Below, one piece after another: positions 8,000 through 17,000 of a stretch of 64,000 nt of DNA. The position numbers were made by a program, and so were the translations under genes. The notes below the pieces were generated by a model. That model saw only the letters and a program-made list of their open reading frames with translations. It had not been told where the DNA came from and made no database searches. Position 1 is the first letter of the stretch. The number at the start of each line of letters is the position of its first letter. Source of the stretch: Pseudoalteromonas sp. OOF1S-7 (GTDB taxonomy: Bacteria > Pseudomonadota > Gammaproteobacteria > Enterobacterales > Alteromonadaceae); the NCBI RefSeq assembly GCF_022347765.1, contig NZ_JAKRFZ010000012.1, positions 97,201 to 161,200 on the forward strand, given 5' to 3'.

Positions 8000-10084
8000 A
8001 TGAGCTACGATCTTTTGGAACAGGAGTGCTGGATCCCGGCACAAGATTTAGAGGGAGAGATCCGGCACTACTCAATTCTCGGGGTGCTGCAGGCCGCCCC
8101 CCAACTGCGTCAAGTTGTGCATGACAGGCCACTGGCCGTCAGTGCCATTTCAAGGCTGTTGTTAGCCATATTGTACCGCAGCTACCGATATTTAAGCGGC
8201 AAAAACTGGCACAAAGCGTTTGAAAAAGGGGAGTTCGACGCGTGTGTTTTTGATTATATAAAGTCTGATGGGTGTCAGGGTAAGTTTGATCTGTTTTCTG
8301 CGCAGTATCCTTTTTTCCAGACTGCCGAATTTCAAAAAGACAATGGTGTGACCACATCGGTTAAAAAGCTAGTGCCCGACTATAGTACAGGTTCAAATAA
8401 GCTACTCTGGAGTCATCTGGCCGACAATGAAAAGTTCTCAATTCCGGCGGGTGAAGCGGCGATCCAGCTGCTGATTTGTCAGTATTTTAGCCTCGGCGGT
8501 GGGGTAAGTGGCAGTTCAAATCTGTTCAAGAAACACCCCAACTTTACCAATGCGCCTTTAGTGGGCGGTGCCGTGGTGATGGTTGAAGGGGGAAACTTAT
8601 TTCAAACTCTGATGCTGAACCTAAAAATGCCCAAAGATAAAGCCTTGCTGGATGACTCAGATGTGCCTGTCTGGGAGCAAACAGACAGCAAGCAGGAGGC
8701 GCCTAAAGCCAGGGCTATGCGTGGTTTAACCGATTATCTGACATGGCGTTCAAGACACGTTCGGCTTATTCCGGAAGAAGACGGATCGGTGTCTGCAATG
8801 CACTTTTCTCAGGGCCTGCCAACGCCGGAAGAAATGCCTCAGGAACCTTACTTTGCCTATCGACTCAATAAAGACGAAAAAATGCTGCCTGTTCGGTTGA
8901 GTTTTGCACGCAGCTGCTGGCGAGATACGGCGAATTTGTTGCGACTGGCGGAGTTTACAAAAGGTAAAATTGCAACTAAAGACTTGCGGCCAGCGGGCAT
9001 TCAGCTACTGGCAACACTGGACAACAGAGTGCTTGACGGGCTTACGCTGAACTGTCAGTTAGTTGGGCTGGATAATAACAAGGCCAATCCGCTTTCGTGG
9101 TTCAATGAGCGCTTGCCCTTGCCGGTAAATCTGGTGCAAAAAGATGCTGCGCTGGGGATCAACCATAGTGAGTTATTGGTAAATGGCCTGAAAACCGCTG
9201 AAGCAATGTTCTATCAGCTTGAAAATGCAATCAGGGTATTTGCCCGGCATTTGTTGCCTGACGGTGCTCGCCAGCAGGAGATCAATGCCAGAGTGACTGC
9301 GATCAACCCTGCTAGATTCTACTGGCCACGGCTAAACGAAGGATTTGAACAGTTTGTTTGGGCACTGAGCACTAACACAGATGATGCTAATGCTAAGTGG
9401 CGTTTACTCTGTATCGACACGGCAATGAAGGCATTTGAAGGCGCGACAGTCAGTTGGCGCTATGGTGGTTCAAAAGTTAAAAAGGGACTGAGCCTGGCTT
9501 CACAGCAGTTAGAGCGGGCGCTTTACGGGCGTGAATGGCTGTCGAGTGAATACTGGAGCCAGGATACGCAGGCGTTAGTGGCTAAGCTGGAGCAATGGGC
9601 AAATCCGGATTATCCCAACCGGGAAATTCTCGCTGCGCTGAAAAAGTCACTTGACCAACAAAAGAGTACACACCTTGCTGCGATGCCGTACCTCGCTTCC
9701 CTTTTATCTGACGATTTAAAAAGAGCTGAGACTCAGGCCTTTGTTGCAGGGCTGTTTGCCAGTCATAACACGCTGTACTTTAGCGAAAAGCATCAGAGCT
9801 TTGGGAAAGCATGGCAGATCTGCGATGGCAGTGAACGCCCCGGTATGAGCTTTCGCTTTGAGTGCCTGCTGGAGGCAAAAGGTGAGCAGTTAAAACAAAC
9901 GCTGCGCCAGATGGTACAAATTCTAAAAAGCAAAGACATTGCCATTGATTACCGCACCCTGATGGAAGATCTCTACCACTGGGGTAGCGACGACAAACGC
10001 ATTCAACTTAAATGGGCCAGAGATTACTGGGCCAAACCCATTCAATCCGATGAGTCTACAGACTCAGCAGACGCGACAAATTAA
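8000..10084 (+). CDS. cas8e: Fused Cas8e-Cas11 (Cse1-Cse2) Cascade subunit
   Basis: The protein is 694 residues, against ~500 usual for Cas8e. Residues 1 to ~540 are the large subunit (begins MSYDLLEQECWIP, with KHPNFTNAPLVGG and LTWRSRHVRLIPE typical of Cse1), which recognises the PAM and recruits Cas3. Residues ~550-680 match the small subunit Cas11/Cse2: ASHNTLYFSEKHQSFGKAW, then MSFRFECLL, IDYRTLMEDLYHWG, and the family's closing KWARDYW. No separate cse2 gene exists between this gene and cas7e, which starts 14 bp downstream, so the fusion supplies both functions. Cascade normally has one Cas8e but two Cas11 copies, so the complex here must differ in stoichiometry or release Cas11 separately. 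The ATG at 8000 follows an AAGGA site. Confidence 0.93.
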   Translation: MSYDLLEQECWIPAQDLEGEIRHYSILGVLQAAPQLRQVVHDRPLAVSAISRLLLAILYRSYRYLSGKNWHKAFEKGEFDACVFDYIKSDGCQGKFDLFSAQYPFFQTAEFQKDNGVTTSVKKLVPDYSTGSNKLLWSHLADNEKFSIPAGEAAIQLLICQYFSLGGGVSGSSNLFKKHPNFTNAPLVGGAVVMVEGGNLFQTLMLNLKMPKDKALLDDSDVPVWEQTDSKQEAPKARAMRGLTDYLTWRSRHVRLIPEEDGSVSAMHFSQGLPTPEEMPQEPYFAYRLNKDEKMLPVRLSFARSCWRDTANLLRLAEFTKGKIATKDLRPAGIQLLATLDNRVLDGLTLNCQLVGLDNNKANPLSWFNERLPLPVNLVQKDAALGINHSELLVNGLKTAEAMFYQLENAIRVFARHLLPDGARQQEINARVTAINPARFYWPRLNEGFEQFVWALSTNTDDANAKWRLLCIDTAMKAFEGATVSWRYGGSKVKKGLSLASQQLERALYGREWLSSEYWSQDTQALVAKLEQWANPDYPNREILAALKKSLDQQKSTHLAAMPYLASLLSDDLKRAETQAFVAGLFASHNTLYFSEKHQSFGKAWQICDGSERPGMSFRFECLLEAKGEQLKQTLRQMVQILKSKDIAIDYRTLMEDLYHWGSDDKRIQLKWARDYWAKPIQSDESTDSADATN

Positions 10085-10098
10085 AAAGGAGTTACCTT

Positions 10099-11244
10099 AT
10101 GTCTTTTATCGAATTTCATGTATTACAAAACTTTGCCCCCAGCAACCTGAACCGCGACGATACCAATACGCCTAAGTCTTGTGTGTTTGGCGGCTCGCAA
10201 CGGGCGCGTATCTCAAGCCAGTGTCAGAAGCGTGCGATCCGCACGCATGGGGCATTTAACGATGCAGTGGTAGAACATCAGGGCGATCGTGCGGTACGCA
10301 CTCGTAAGCTAGCCATCGACATCCGTGATCACCTGATTGCTAATGGTAATGACGAAAAGCAAAGCGAAACCGTTGCACAAAAGCTGTTAGAACAGGTAAA
10401 GCTGAGCCTGAGCAAAGACAAAAAGCATCCATTTAAGACAGAATATCTGCTGTTTCTTGGACTGAATGAAGTGAGCGCATTGAAAGCGATTGCAGATGAG
10501 CACTTCAGCGAGTTTCAGGAGGACAAGCTGGACAAAGCCATCACCAAAGCAGTAAATGATGTGTTTGTAAAAGAGGGTAAGTCTTTCGCCGCAGATATCG
10601 CACTATTCGGCCGTATGGTCGCAGACAACAACAATATCAATGTTGATGCTGCGTGCCAGGTGGCCCATGCAATTTCAACCAATATTGTTACACCTGCCAT
10701 GGACTTTTTTACTGCTGTGGACGACGAATTGCAGGCGGGTGAGCAAGGCTCTGGCATGATGGGTGGCGTGTATTTTAACAGTGCCTGTTATTACCGTTAT
10801 GCTCAGATCAACATTGACAAACTGGCTGCTAACCTTGGGCAGGATAAGGAACAGGTGACTGGCGCGGTAAAAGGCTTTTTCAGGGCGTTAGTTCAGGCGG
10901 TGCCTTCGGGTAAACAAAACAGTTTTGCGGCGCAGAACCCGCCAAGCTATATCAAAGTGAATGTGCGTAAAGATGGTGCGCCCTGGTCTCTGAGCAACGC
11001 ATTTACTCAGGCGGTCACAATAGACAAGCCTGATGAAGCCGAGCTTGAGCACCAGTCAGCACAAAAACTGGAAATGTTCGCCAAGAAGCTGGCGGCTATG
11101 TATGGTGAGTCTGGCTTTATTTTTGAGGGCCGCAGCACTTACATCGACAACCTGGAAGAGTATCAGGACAAAGACAGTGGCACCATTGCACAACTGGAAG
11201 TTCAGATGCTTGATGCACTGCAAGGTGCTTTGGAGTGTCAATGA
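10099..11244 (+). CDS. cas7e: Cas7e (Cse4/CasC) Cascade backbone protein
   Basis: This 381-residue subunit forms the helical backbone along the crRNA. The N-terminus has the family signature (FIEFHVLQNFAPSNLNRDD, GGSQRARISSQCQKRAIR). The central thumb region and GGVYFNSACYYRYAQIN are also typical. Length is close to E. coli CasC (363). It follows cas8e-cas11 by 14 bp with a strong AAGGAG site and overlaps cas5e by ATGA, so the two are translationally coupled. Confidence 0.97.
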   Translation: MSFIEFHVLQNFAPSNLNRDDTNTPKSCVFGGSQRARISSQCQKRAIRTHGAFNDAVVEHQGDRAVRTRKLAIDIRDHLIANGNDEKQSETVAQKLLEQVKLSLSKDKKHPFKTEYLLFLGLNEVSALKAIADEHFSEFQEDKLDKAITKAVNDVFVKEGKSFAADIALFGRMVADNNNINVDAACQVAHAISTNIVTPAMDFFTAVDDELQAGEQGSGMMGGVYFNSACYYRYAQINIDKLAANLGQDKEQVTGAVKGFFRALVQAVPSGKQNSFAAQNPPSYIKVNVRKDGAPWSLSNAFTQAVTIDKPDEAELEHQSAQKLEMFAKKLAAMYGESGFIFEGRSTYIDNLEEYQDKDSGTIAQLEVQMLDALQGALECQ

Positions 11245-11912
11245 GCACTTTGTTGATCCGACTAGCCGGACCAATGCAGTCATGGGGGCTAAAAAGTGCC
11301 TTTGAACTGCGAAATACTCAGCTTGATCCGACAAAAAGTGGTGTGATCGGTTTGCTGTGCGCATCGCTAGGACGTGAGCGAAATGAGCCTCTGAATGATC
11401 TTACTGCATTGCGAATGGGCGTGCGTATAGATAAACCAGGCGACCTGGCATTTGATTACCAAACGGCACTGAATGTGGCCAAGGCTGACGGCGGCAAGCC
11501 GGACACTCAGTTGTCGCACCGAGCATATCTGGCAGATGCTGCCTTTTGGGTGGGCTTTGAAGGCGACGCGGTTTTGCTTAAAAAACTGCATCATGCTTTG
11601 TTAAACCCGGTCTGGCCACAGTTTTTAGGGCGTAAGTCCTATCTGCCGGGCATTCCTTTAGTTGATCCCCATAGGGCGTGTATGGAGTTACCTTTAGAGC
11701 TGGCGCTGCAACAAGCACCAAGAATGCAGGCCGAACATGAAAAAGTAGCCGGAACACCGGTGAAATACATCATAGACAGCGAGGCGAAAGAGGGGACAGA
11801 GCAAAGGCATGATGTCCCGCTGAGCTTTGAGATAAACCACAGAGCCTTTACATTCAGAAGCGTTAAAAGCAGATGGGGGTTGGTGGATACGGAGGAAGTG
11901 CTATATGTCTGA
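11241..11912 (+). CDS. cas5e: Cas5e (CasD) Cascade subunit
   Basis: This protein caps the 5' handle end of the crRNA in Cascade. The N-terminus LLIRLAGPMQSWG is the Cas5 family signature, and DPTKSGVIGLLCASLGRER follows as usual. I chose ATG 11241 (223 residues) because GGAG (11232-11235) is five bases upstream and the ATG overlaps the cas7e stop. A GTG at 11235 lies inside that ribosome site. The end overlaps cas6e by 8 bp. Confidence 0.96.
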   Translation: MSTLLIRLAGPMQSWGLKSAFELRNTQLDPTKSGVIGLLCASLGRERNEPLNDLTALRMGVRIDKPGDLAFDYQTALNVAKADGGKPDTQLSHRAYLADAAFWVGFEGDAVLLKKLHHALLNPVWPQFLGRKSYLPGIPLVDPHRACMELPLELALQQAPRMQAEHEKVAGTPVKYIIDSEAKEGTEQRHDVPLSFEINHRAFTFRSVKSRWGLVDTEEVLYV

Positions 11913-12582
11913 CACTCTCTGGTATGAAAGCCGATTGTATTTTGATCCTGACCAGGCGGGAGAAGATTTGGGGTTTTTACACCCCGATGATCTTTATAAG
12001 CAGCACCAGTGGGTGTGGCGTTGTTTTGTTGACAGTGATCTGCTTAAGGCTGATTTTATGTTTCGTGTGGATATGGCGCTGCCAGTGCCAACAGTGTTTA
12101 TTCGCTCAAAGCGTCAGCTAAAAGATGCGATTAAAAGCTGGAAAATAGTCACTCAAACACAGCAGGATCAGCTCAAAGAAGCAGGGCTGGTTCAGTTCTC
12201 ATTGCGAGCTAATCCCACTGTAGATATTACGCCAAAAGGAGAGAAAACTCGCCGTCACGATGTTTTGATGCATGCCAAAAAACAGGCTCAAAAAGCAAAT
12301 AGCAATGTAAATGAAGCTGTTGATATTGCAGCAAAAGCCTGGCTTGACAAAAAACTGCAAAAGGGTGGCCTGGAGTTGCTGACCCAGTGTATTGAGTTCA
12401 GCAATTACAAGCAGCATAAAGTGGTTAAAAAAGATGGGGCAAGGCCAATTCAGTTGAGCACACTGGACTATTTTGGTGTGGCAAAAATCACCGATGTGCA
12501 AAAACTGGAACAGGCATTATTTAATGGCATTGGCCGCTCCAAAGCTTTTGGCTGCGGACTGATGTTGATTAAACCGCTTTAA
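11905..12582 (+). CDS. cas6e: Cas6e (Cse3/CasE) crRNA endoribonuclease
   Basis: This 225-residue nuclease cuts array transcripts 3' of each repeat hairpin. HQWVWRCF around residue 34 carries the likely catalytic His (E. coli His20 equivalent), and the C-terminal glycine-rich loop reads GIGRSKAFGCGLMLI. The N-terminus diverges somewhat from E. coli CasE. The gene overlaps cas5e by 8 bp. It must handle three hairpin variants found in the two arrays. The lone repeat-like hairpins at 4178 and 7552 lie in the sense of the cas mRNA and could also be bound. Confidence 0.95.
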   Translation: MSDTLWYESRLYFDPDQAGEDLGFLHPDDLYKQHQWVWRCFVDSDLLKADFMFRVDMALPVPTVFIRSKRQLKDAIKSWKIVTQTQQDQLKEAGLVQFSLRANPTVDITPKGEKTRRHDVLMHAKKQAQKANSNVNEAVDIAAKAWLDKKLQKGGLELLTQCIEFSNYKQHKVVKKDGARPIQLSTLDYFGVAKITDVQKLEQALFNGIGRSKAFGCGLMLIKPL

Positions 12583-12592
12583 ACCAATCAGT

Positions 12593-12617
12593 AAGGCGGG
12601 GCGACTCGCCTTTTTTC
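12593..12617 (+). terminator. Intrinsic terminator between cas6e and cas1
   Basis: AAGGCG (12593-12598) pairs with CGCCTT (12607-12612) and runs into six T residues. It would end or attenuate the Cascade transcript, leaving cas1-cas2 at lower or separate expression. Confidence 0.75.
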
Positions 12618-12653
12618 TTAGCTAATTTTCTACTTATTTTAGGAGTGCAGGGA

Positions 12654-13583
12654 ATGGCATTTCTTCCTTTAAAGCCTATTCCAATCAAAGATCGTAACTC
12701 AATGATATTTATTGGTATGGGACGTATTGATGTGCGTGACGGCGCATTTGCTGTGATTGATGAAGTAAACGGTGAGCGGATGCTCATTCCGGTGGGTTCT
12801 GTGGTGTGTATTATGCTGGAGCCGGGCACACGGGTGAGCCATGCTGCGGTCAAGCTGGCTGCAACCACAGGTACTTTGCTTATCTGGGTGGGCGAAGCGG
12901 GCGTCAGGCTTTATTCGGCGGGTCAGCCCGGTGGTGCGCGCTCCGATAAGTTACTCTATCAGGCCAAGCTCGCGCTGGATGAAAACCTGCGGCTCAAAGT
13001 GGTACGTAAAATGTTTGAGCTACGCTTTGGCGAACCAGCTCCGGAGCGGCGTTCGGTTGATCAGCTGCGCGGCATTGAAGGCACGCGTGTCCGCAAAACC
13101 TATGAGCTACTTGCTAAACAGTATCAGGTGAGCTGGCAGGGCCGACGTTATGACCCCAAAGATTGGGCGAAGGGCGATGTAATCAATCAGTGTATCAGCG
13201 CCGCAACATCTTGCCTGTATGGCGTCACCGAAGCCGCAGTGTTGGCTGCCGGATATGCCCCGGCCATTGGCTTTTTGCATACCGGCAAGCCGTTGTCGTT
13301 TGTGTATGATATTGCAGATATTATTAAGTTCGATACCGTTGTGCCTGTGGCGTTTAAAGTCGCCAAACGGCGACCACAATCACCCGATCGGGAAGTGCGT
13401 ATTGCCTGTCGCGAAGCGTTCCGTAAAGACAAGATATTGCCTCGCCTTATCCCGCTGGTTGAAGAGGTACTGGCTGCAGGAGAGGTAACACCACCCGAGC
13501 CCTATGCCGACGCACAACCACCTGCCATCCCGGAGCCTGAATCAATTGGTGACGAAGGCCATCGCAGCGGAGGCCCACTATGA
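12654..13583 (+). CDS. cas1: Cas1e integrase
   Basis: This subunit integrates new spacers together with Cas2. GFLHTGKPLSFVYDIADIIK is the type I-E Cas1 active-site region (catalytic His and Asp residues). The N-terminus reads PLKPIPIKDRNSMIFIGMG. I prefer ATG 12654 (309 residues) because AGGAG (12641-12645) is eight bases upstream. The GTG at 12645 overlaps that site. It ends by overlapping cas2 by ATGA and lies just after the intrinsic terminator, with a short AT-rich gap that could hold a promoter. Confidence 0.96.
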   Translation: MAFLPLKPIPIKDRNSMIFIGMGRIDVRDGAFAVIDEVNGERMLIPVGSVVCIMLEPGTRVSHAAVKLAATTGTLLIWVGEAGVRLYSAGQPGGARSDKLLYQAKLALDENLRLKVVRKMFELRFGEPAPERRSVDQLRGIEGTRVRKTYELLAKQYQVSWQGRRYDPKDWAKGDVINQCISAATSCLYGVTEAAVLAAGYAPAIGFLHTGKPLSFVYDIADIIKFDTVVPVAFKVAKRRPQSPDREVRIACREAFRKDKILPRLIPLVEEVLAAGEVTPPEPYADAQPPAIPEPESIGDEGHRSGGPL

Positions 13584-13888
13584 GTATGTGTATGGTTGTC
13601 ACTGAGGCAGTGCCACCAAGATTAAGAGGTCGCCTGGCAGTGTGGCTGCTGGAGATCCGTGCCGGTGTGTATGTGGGTGATGTAAGCAAACGCATTCGCG
13701 AAATGATTTGGTTTCAGGTCAGTGAGCTGGCGGAAGACGGCAATGCGGTTATGGCCTGGGCAACCAACACCGAGTCGGGTTTTGATTTTATCACCTATGG
13801 TGAAAATGCCAGAATGCCGGTGGATTTTCAGGGCCTGAGACTGGTGAAGTATACACCCAGAGCAGATGACAATCCGGGGGCTGATTAG
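13580..13888 (+). CDS. cas2: Cas2e integration subunit
   Basis: The 102-residue protein has the type I-E Cas2 pattern (VVTEAVPPRLRGRLAVWLLE, then AGVYVGDVSKRIREMIW). It bridges Cas1 dimers in the integrase complex. Its start overlaps the cas1 stop (ATGA). The array 2 leader begins immediately after its stop. Confidence 0.96.
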   Translation: MSMCMVVTEAVPPRLRGRLAVWLLEIRAGVYVGDVSKRIREMIWFQVSELAEDGNAVMAWATNTESGFDFITYGENARMPVDFQGLRLVKYTPRADDNPGAD

Positions 13889-14045
13889 CGAATTATTTCT
13901 GTCATTTTATCTGTGACTTTTTGCTCTTTAACAAGTTGGATATTGAGACTCAAAGTCTCAAAAAATAGATACGTTTGTACCCAAAATTTTCGGTAGATTT
14001 TGAAGTGTATTTTTTCTTTATTAAAAACAAGTATATAATTTTAGA
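13889..14045 (+). promoter_or_regulatory. Leader of CRISPR array 2
   Basis: This AT-rich, non-coding stretch separates cas2 from the first repeat. It holds a boxA (13,922-13,934), an 8-bp dyad TTGAGACT-CAA-AGTCTCAA (13,943-13,961) and a perfect TATAAT (14,034-14,039) seven bases before the first repeat. Position next to cas1-cas2 and upstream of the 5' side of the repeat matches type I-E leaders. The true start site is unclear: TATAAT would start transcription inside the first repeat, downstream of boxA. Confidence 0.85.
13922..13934 (+). promoter_or_regulatory. boxA antitermination element
   Basis: TGCTCTTTAACAA is identical to the E. coli rrn boxA, the NusB/NusE loading site. boxA elements in CRISPR leaders are known to protect long untranslated array transcripts from Rho termination. 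With a 4.7-kb array downstream, that role fits well. Confidence 0.8.
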
Positions 14046-17000
14046 GTGTTCCCCGTATGCACGGGGCTAAACCGATTTAATATCGTTCGCGGGTGCCGAA
14101 CGCCTGCGTGTTCCCCGTATGCACGGGGCTAAACCGCACTTCTCCTATGAACTCACCAAACCAAAACTGTGTTCCCCGTATGCACGGGGCTAAACCGTGC
14201 GCGTTCTTGCAACTCGCTCAGGGATGTCAGTGTTCCCCGTATGCACGGGGCTAAACCAGGGCCGGTGAACTGGTACTGGAATCAATCCAGCGTGTTCCCC
14301 GTATGCACGGGGCTAAACCGAGAACGAATGCCACCCTTATGCAATAAATCCAGTGTTCCCCGTATGCACGGGGCTAAACCGACTGTTTACGCTTATCCTT
14401 ACCCTTGTCTTTAGTGTTCCCCGTATGCACGGGGCTAAACCGGCGAACGGAAATTCTATCGTGATTTTCCTGAAGTGTTCCCCGTATGCACGGGGCTAAA
14501 CCGACTTGCTAACCAATGGAATATGAACCCAGCCGGTGTTCCCCGTATGCACGGGGCTAAACCGAACTCTTCAACTGGTAAACCCACAATAGCTGCGTGT
14601 TCCCCGTATGCACGGGGCTAAACCGGAAGTTACCAAATCGTGCTTTTCAATGTCCTGGTGTTCCCCGTATGCACGGGGCTAAACCGCGATGTTCGGCACC
14701 TGGGGCGTATTAGATTTGGTGTTCCCCGTATGCACGGGGCTAAACCGTTGCGGGTTTACGCAAGGCTCTAGCCACTCTGGTGTTCCCCGTATGCACGGGG
14801 CTAAACCGAACAACGCCAGCATGGCAACACCGGCAATCAAGTGTTCCCCGTATGCACGGGGCTAAACCGAACGGCAGATTTAAAAAAATAGAGTGAACTT
14901 TGTGTTCCCCGTATGCACGGGGCTAAACCGGCGTTGTAACATACGAGGCATAACGCTGGCTTCCGTGTTCCCCGTATGCACGGGGCTAAACCGCTTTGGC
15001 TTTCTCAGGACTTGGTTTAAAGTAAGTGTTCCCCGTATGCACGGGGCTAAACCGTCTTTGCAATCATTGCGCTCTGCTAACGAAACGTGTTCCCCGTATG
15101 CACGGGGCTAAACCGTTTACCCCTTCACGCGCTAGGACATCACGCATGTGTTCCCCGTATGCACGGGGCTAAACCGCTATGAATGGAGCATTTGGTCAGG
15201 CCAATGTTTGTGTTCCCCGTATGCACGGGGCTAAACCGCTATACAAATTACCCGCGTCAAAATGGAGTGTGTGTTCCCCGTATGCACGGGGCTAAACCGT
15301 CAATGGTTTGGCCTTTCTCTAGCCAGCCATTGTGTTCCCCGTATGCACGGGGCTAAACCGCGTTCGGATAAAAATGGAAACATAACGGAGTTGTGTTCCC
15401 CGTATGCACGGGGCTAAACCGGCCGGAGTGACACGACGGATAGACACGTCTAAGTGTTCCCCGTATGCACGGGGCTAAACCGTACTGATTAACGTTTTGA
15501 CAAGCCGGGCTGTAGTGTTCCCCGTATGCACGGGGCTAAACCGACATTGCCAAACTTGAATTTCAGGTAGCAGACGTGTTCCCCGTATGCACGGGGCTAA
15601 ACCGGTGCGTGTGCGCTTGACTTACAGTTTGACGGAGTGTTCCCCGTATGCACGGGGCTAAACCGCGATTTAAAACGAAAAAAAAGTTGGTACCTAAGGT
15701 GTTCCCCGTATGCACGGGGCTAAACCGATCAGGTTTGGCACTGGTGTAGAGTTAGCGCCGTGTTCCCCGTATGCACGGGGCTAAACCGCGATTTTGGGTT
15801 CACTAGGTGTGTCATTACCTGTGTTCCCCGTATGCACGGGGCTAAACCGACACAGAGATTGCGCCGCGAGGTTTAAATGAGGTGTTCCCCGTATGCACGG
15901 GGCTAAACCGTCCTTCTGGTAGCATTTGCCGTCCTGGAACATGTGTTCCCCGTATGCACGGGGCTAAACCGCATGACCCTGACGTCATCCTCGCACGCGG
16001 CTGGTGTTCCCCGTATGCACGGGGCTAAACCGAGATCGATAACGTAGCAAAGTAAAATTTTACTGTGTTCCCCGTATGCACGGGGCTAAACCGTCATCGA
16101 GACGTTGGAGTCTCAGAGCCAGAGCGTGTTCCCCGTATGCACGGGGCTAAACCGCGATAGGCACAGACCCTAACGCGTGCAAAGGCGTGTTCCCCGTATG
16201 CACGGGGCTAAACCGGCGATGTGAATTTCACGAAAATTAAATCCGATGTGTTCCCCGTATGCACGGGGCTAAACCGTGAACTGGTGGCCAGCTGCAACTG
16301 GCCACTCAGTGTTCCCCGTATGCACGGGGCTAAACCGGAGTTAATCAAATGTCTCACGTGAAAAATCTTGGTGTTCCCCGTATGCACGGGGCTAAACCGC
16401 CTTTAGTCGTTTGTGACGACTGCCTTTACCAGTGTTCCCCGTATGCACGGGGCTAAACCGCGACTAGGGAGCCGCATGTTGTGGTCGATGGTGTGTTCCC
16501 CGTATGCACGGGGCTAAACCGATGGCAGGCGTATCGAGTATGCGCCTGCACAGGTGTTCCCCGTATGCACGGGGCTAAACCGGTGTAGTGCAAACGGGAT
16601 AAAGGTGTAGTGTAGTGTTCCCCGTATGCACGGGGCTAAACCGCACGGTGCTCGGCCAGGTCGTCCAGAATGCGAGTGTTCCCCGTATGCACGGGGCTAA
16701 ACCGACAGTTATAACTACTCCCTGAGTGATGGACGCGTGTTCCCCGTATGCACGGGGCTAAACCGCGAAAGTGTTTCTGATATCAGGGCTGGCAGCGGTG
16801 TTCCCCGTATGCACGGGGCTAAACCGCGAAAGTGTTTCTGATATCAGGGCTGGCAGCGGTGTTCCCCGTATGCACGGGGCTAAACCGCTTTTTATCTTCG
16901 ATGGTTTTTTCTATTCGGCGTGTTCCCCGTATGCACGGGGCTAAACCGTACCCTCAAGACATGGCTGTAGATATGTCTGAGTGTTCCCCGTATGCACGGG

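Noticed and set aside
10085..10098. A separate cse2/cas11 gene between cas8e and cas7e
   Set aside because: Only 14 bp separate the genes. The Cas11 sequence is inside the upstream frame.
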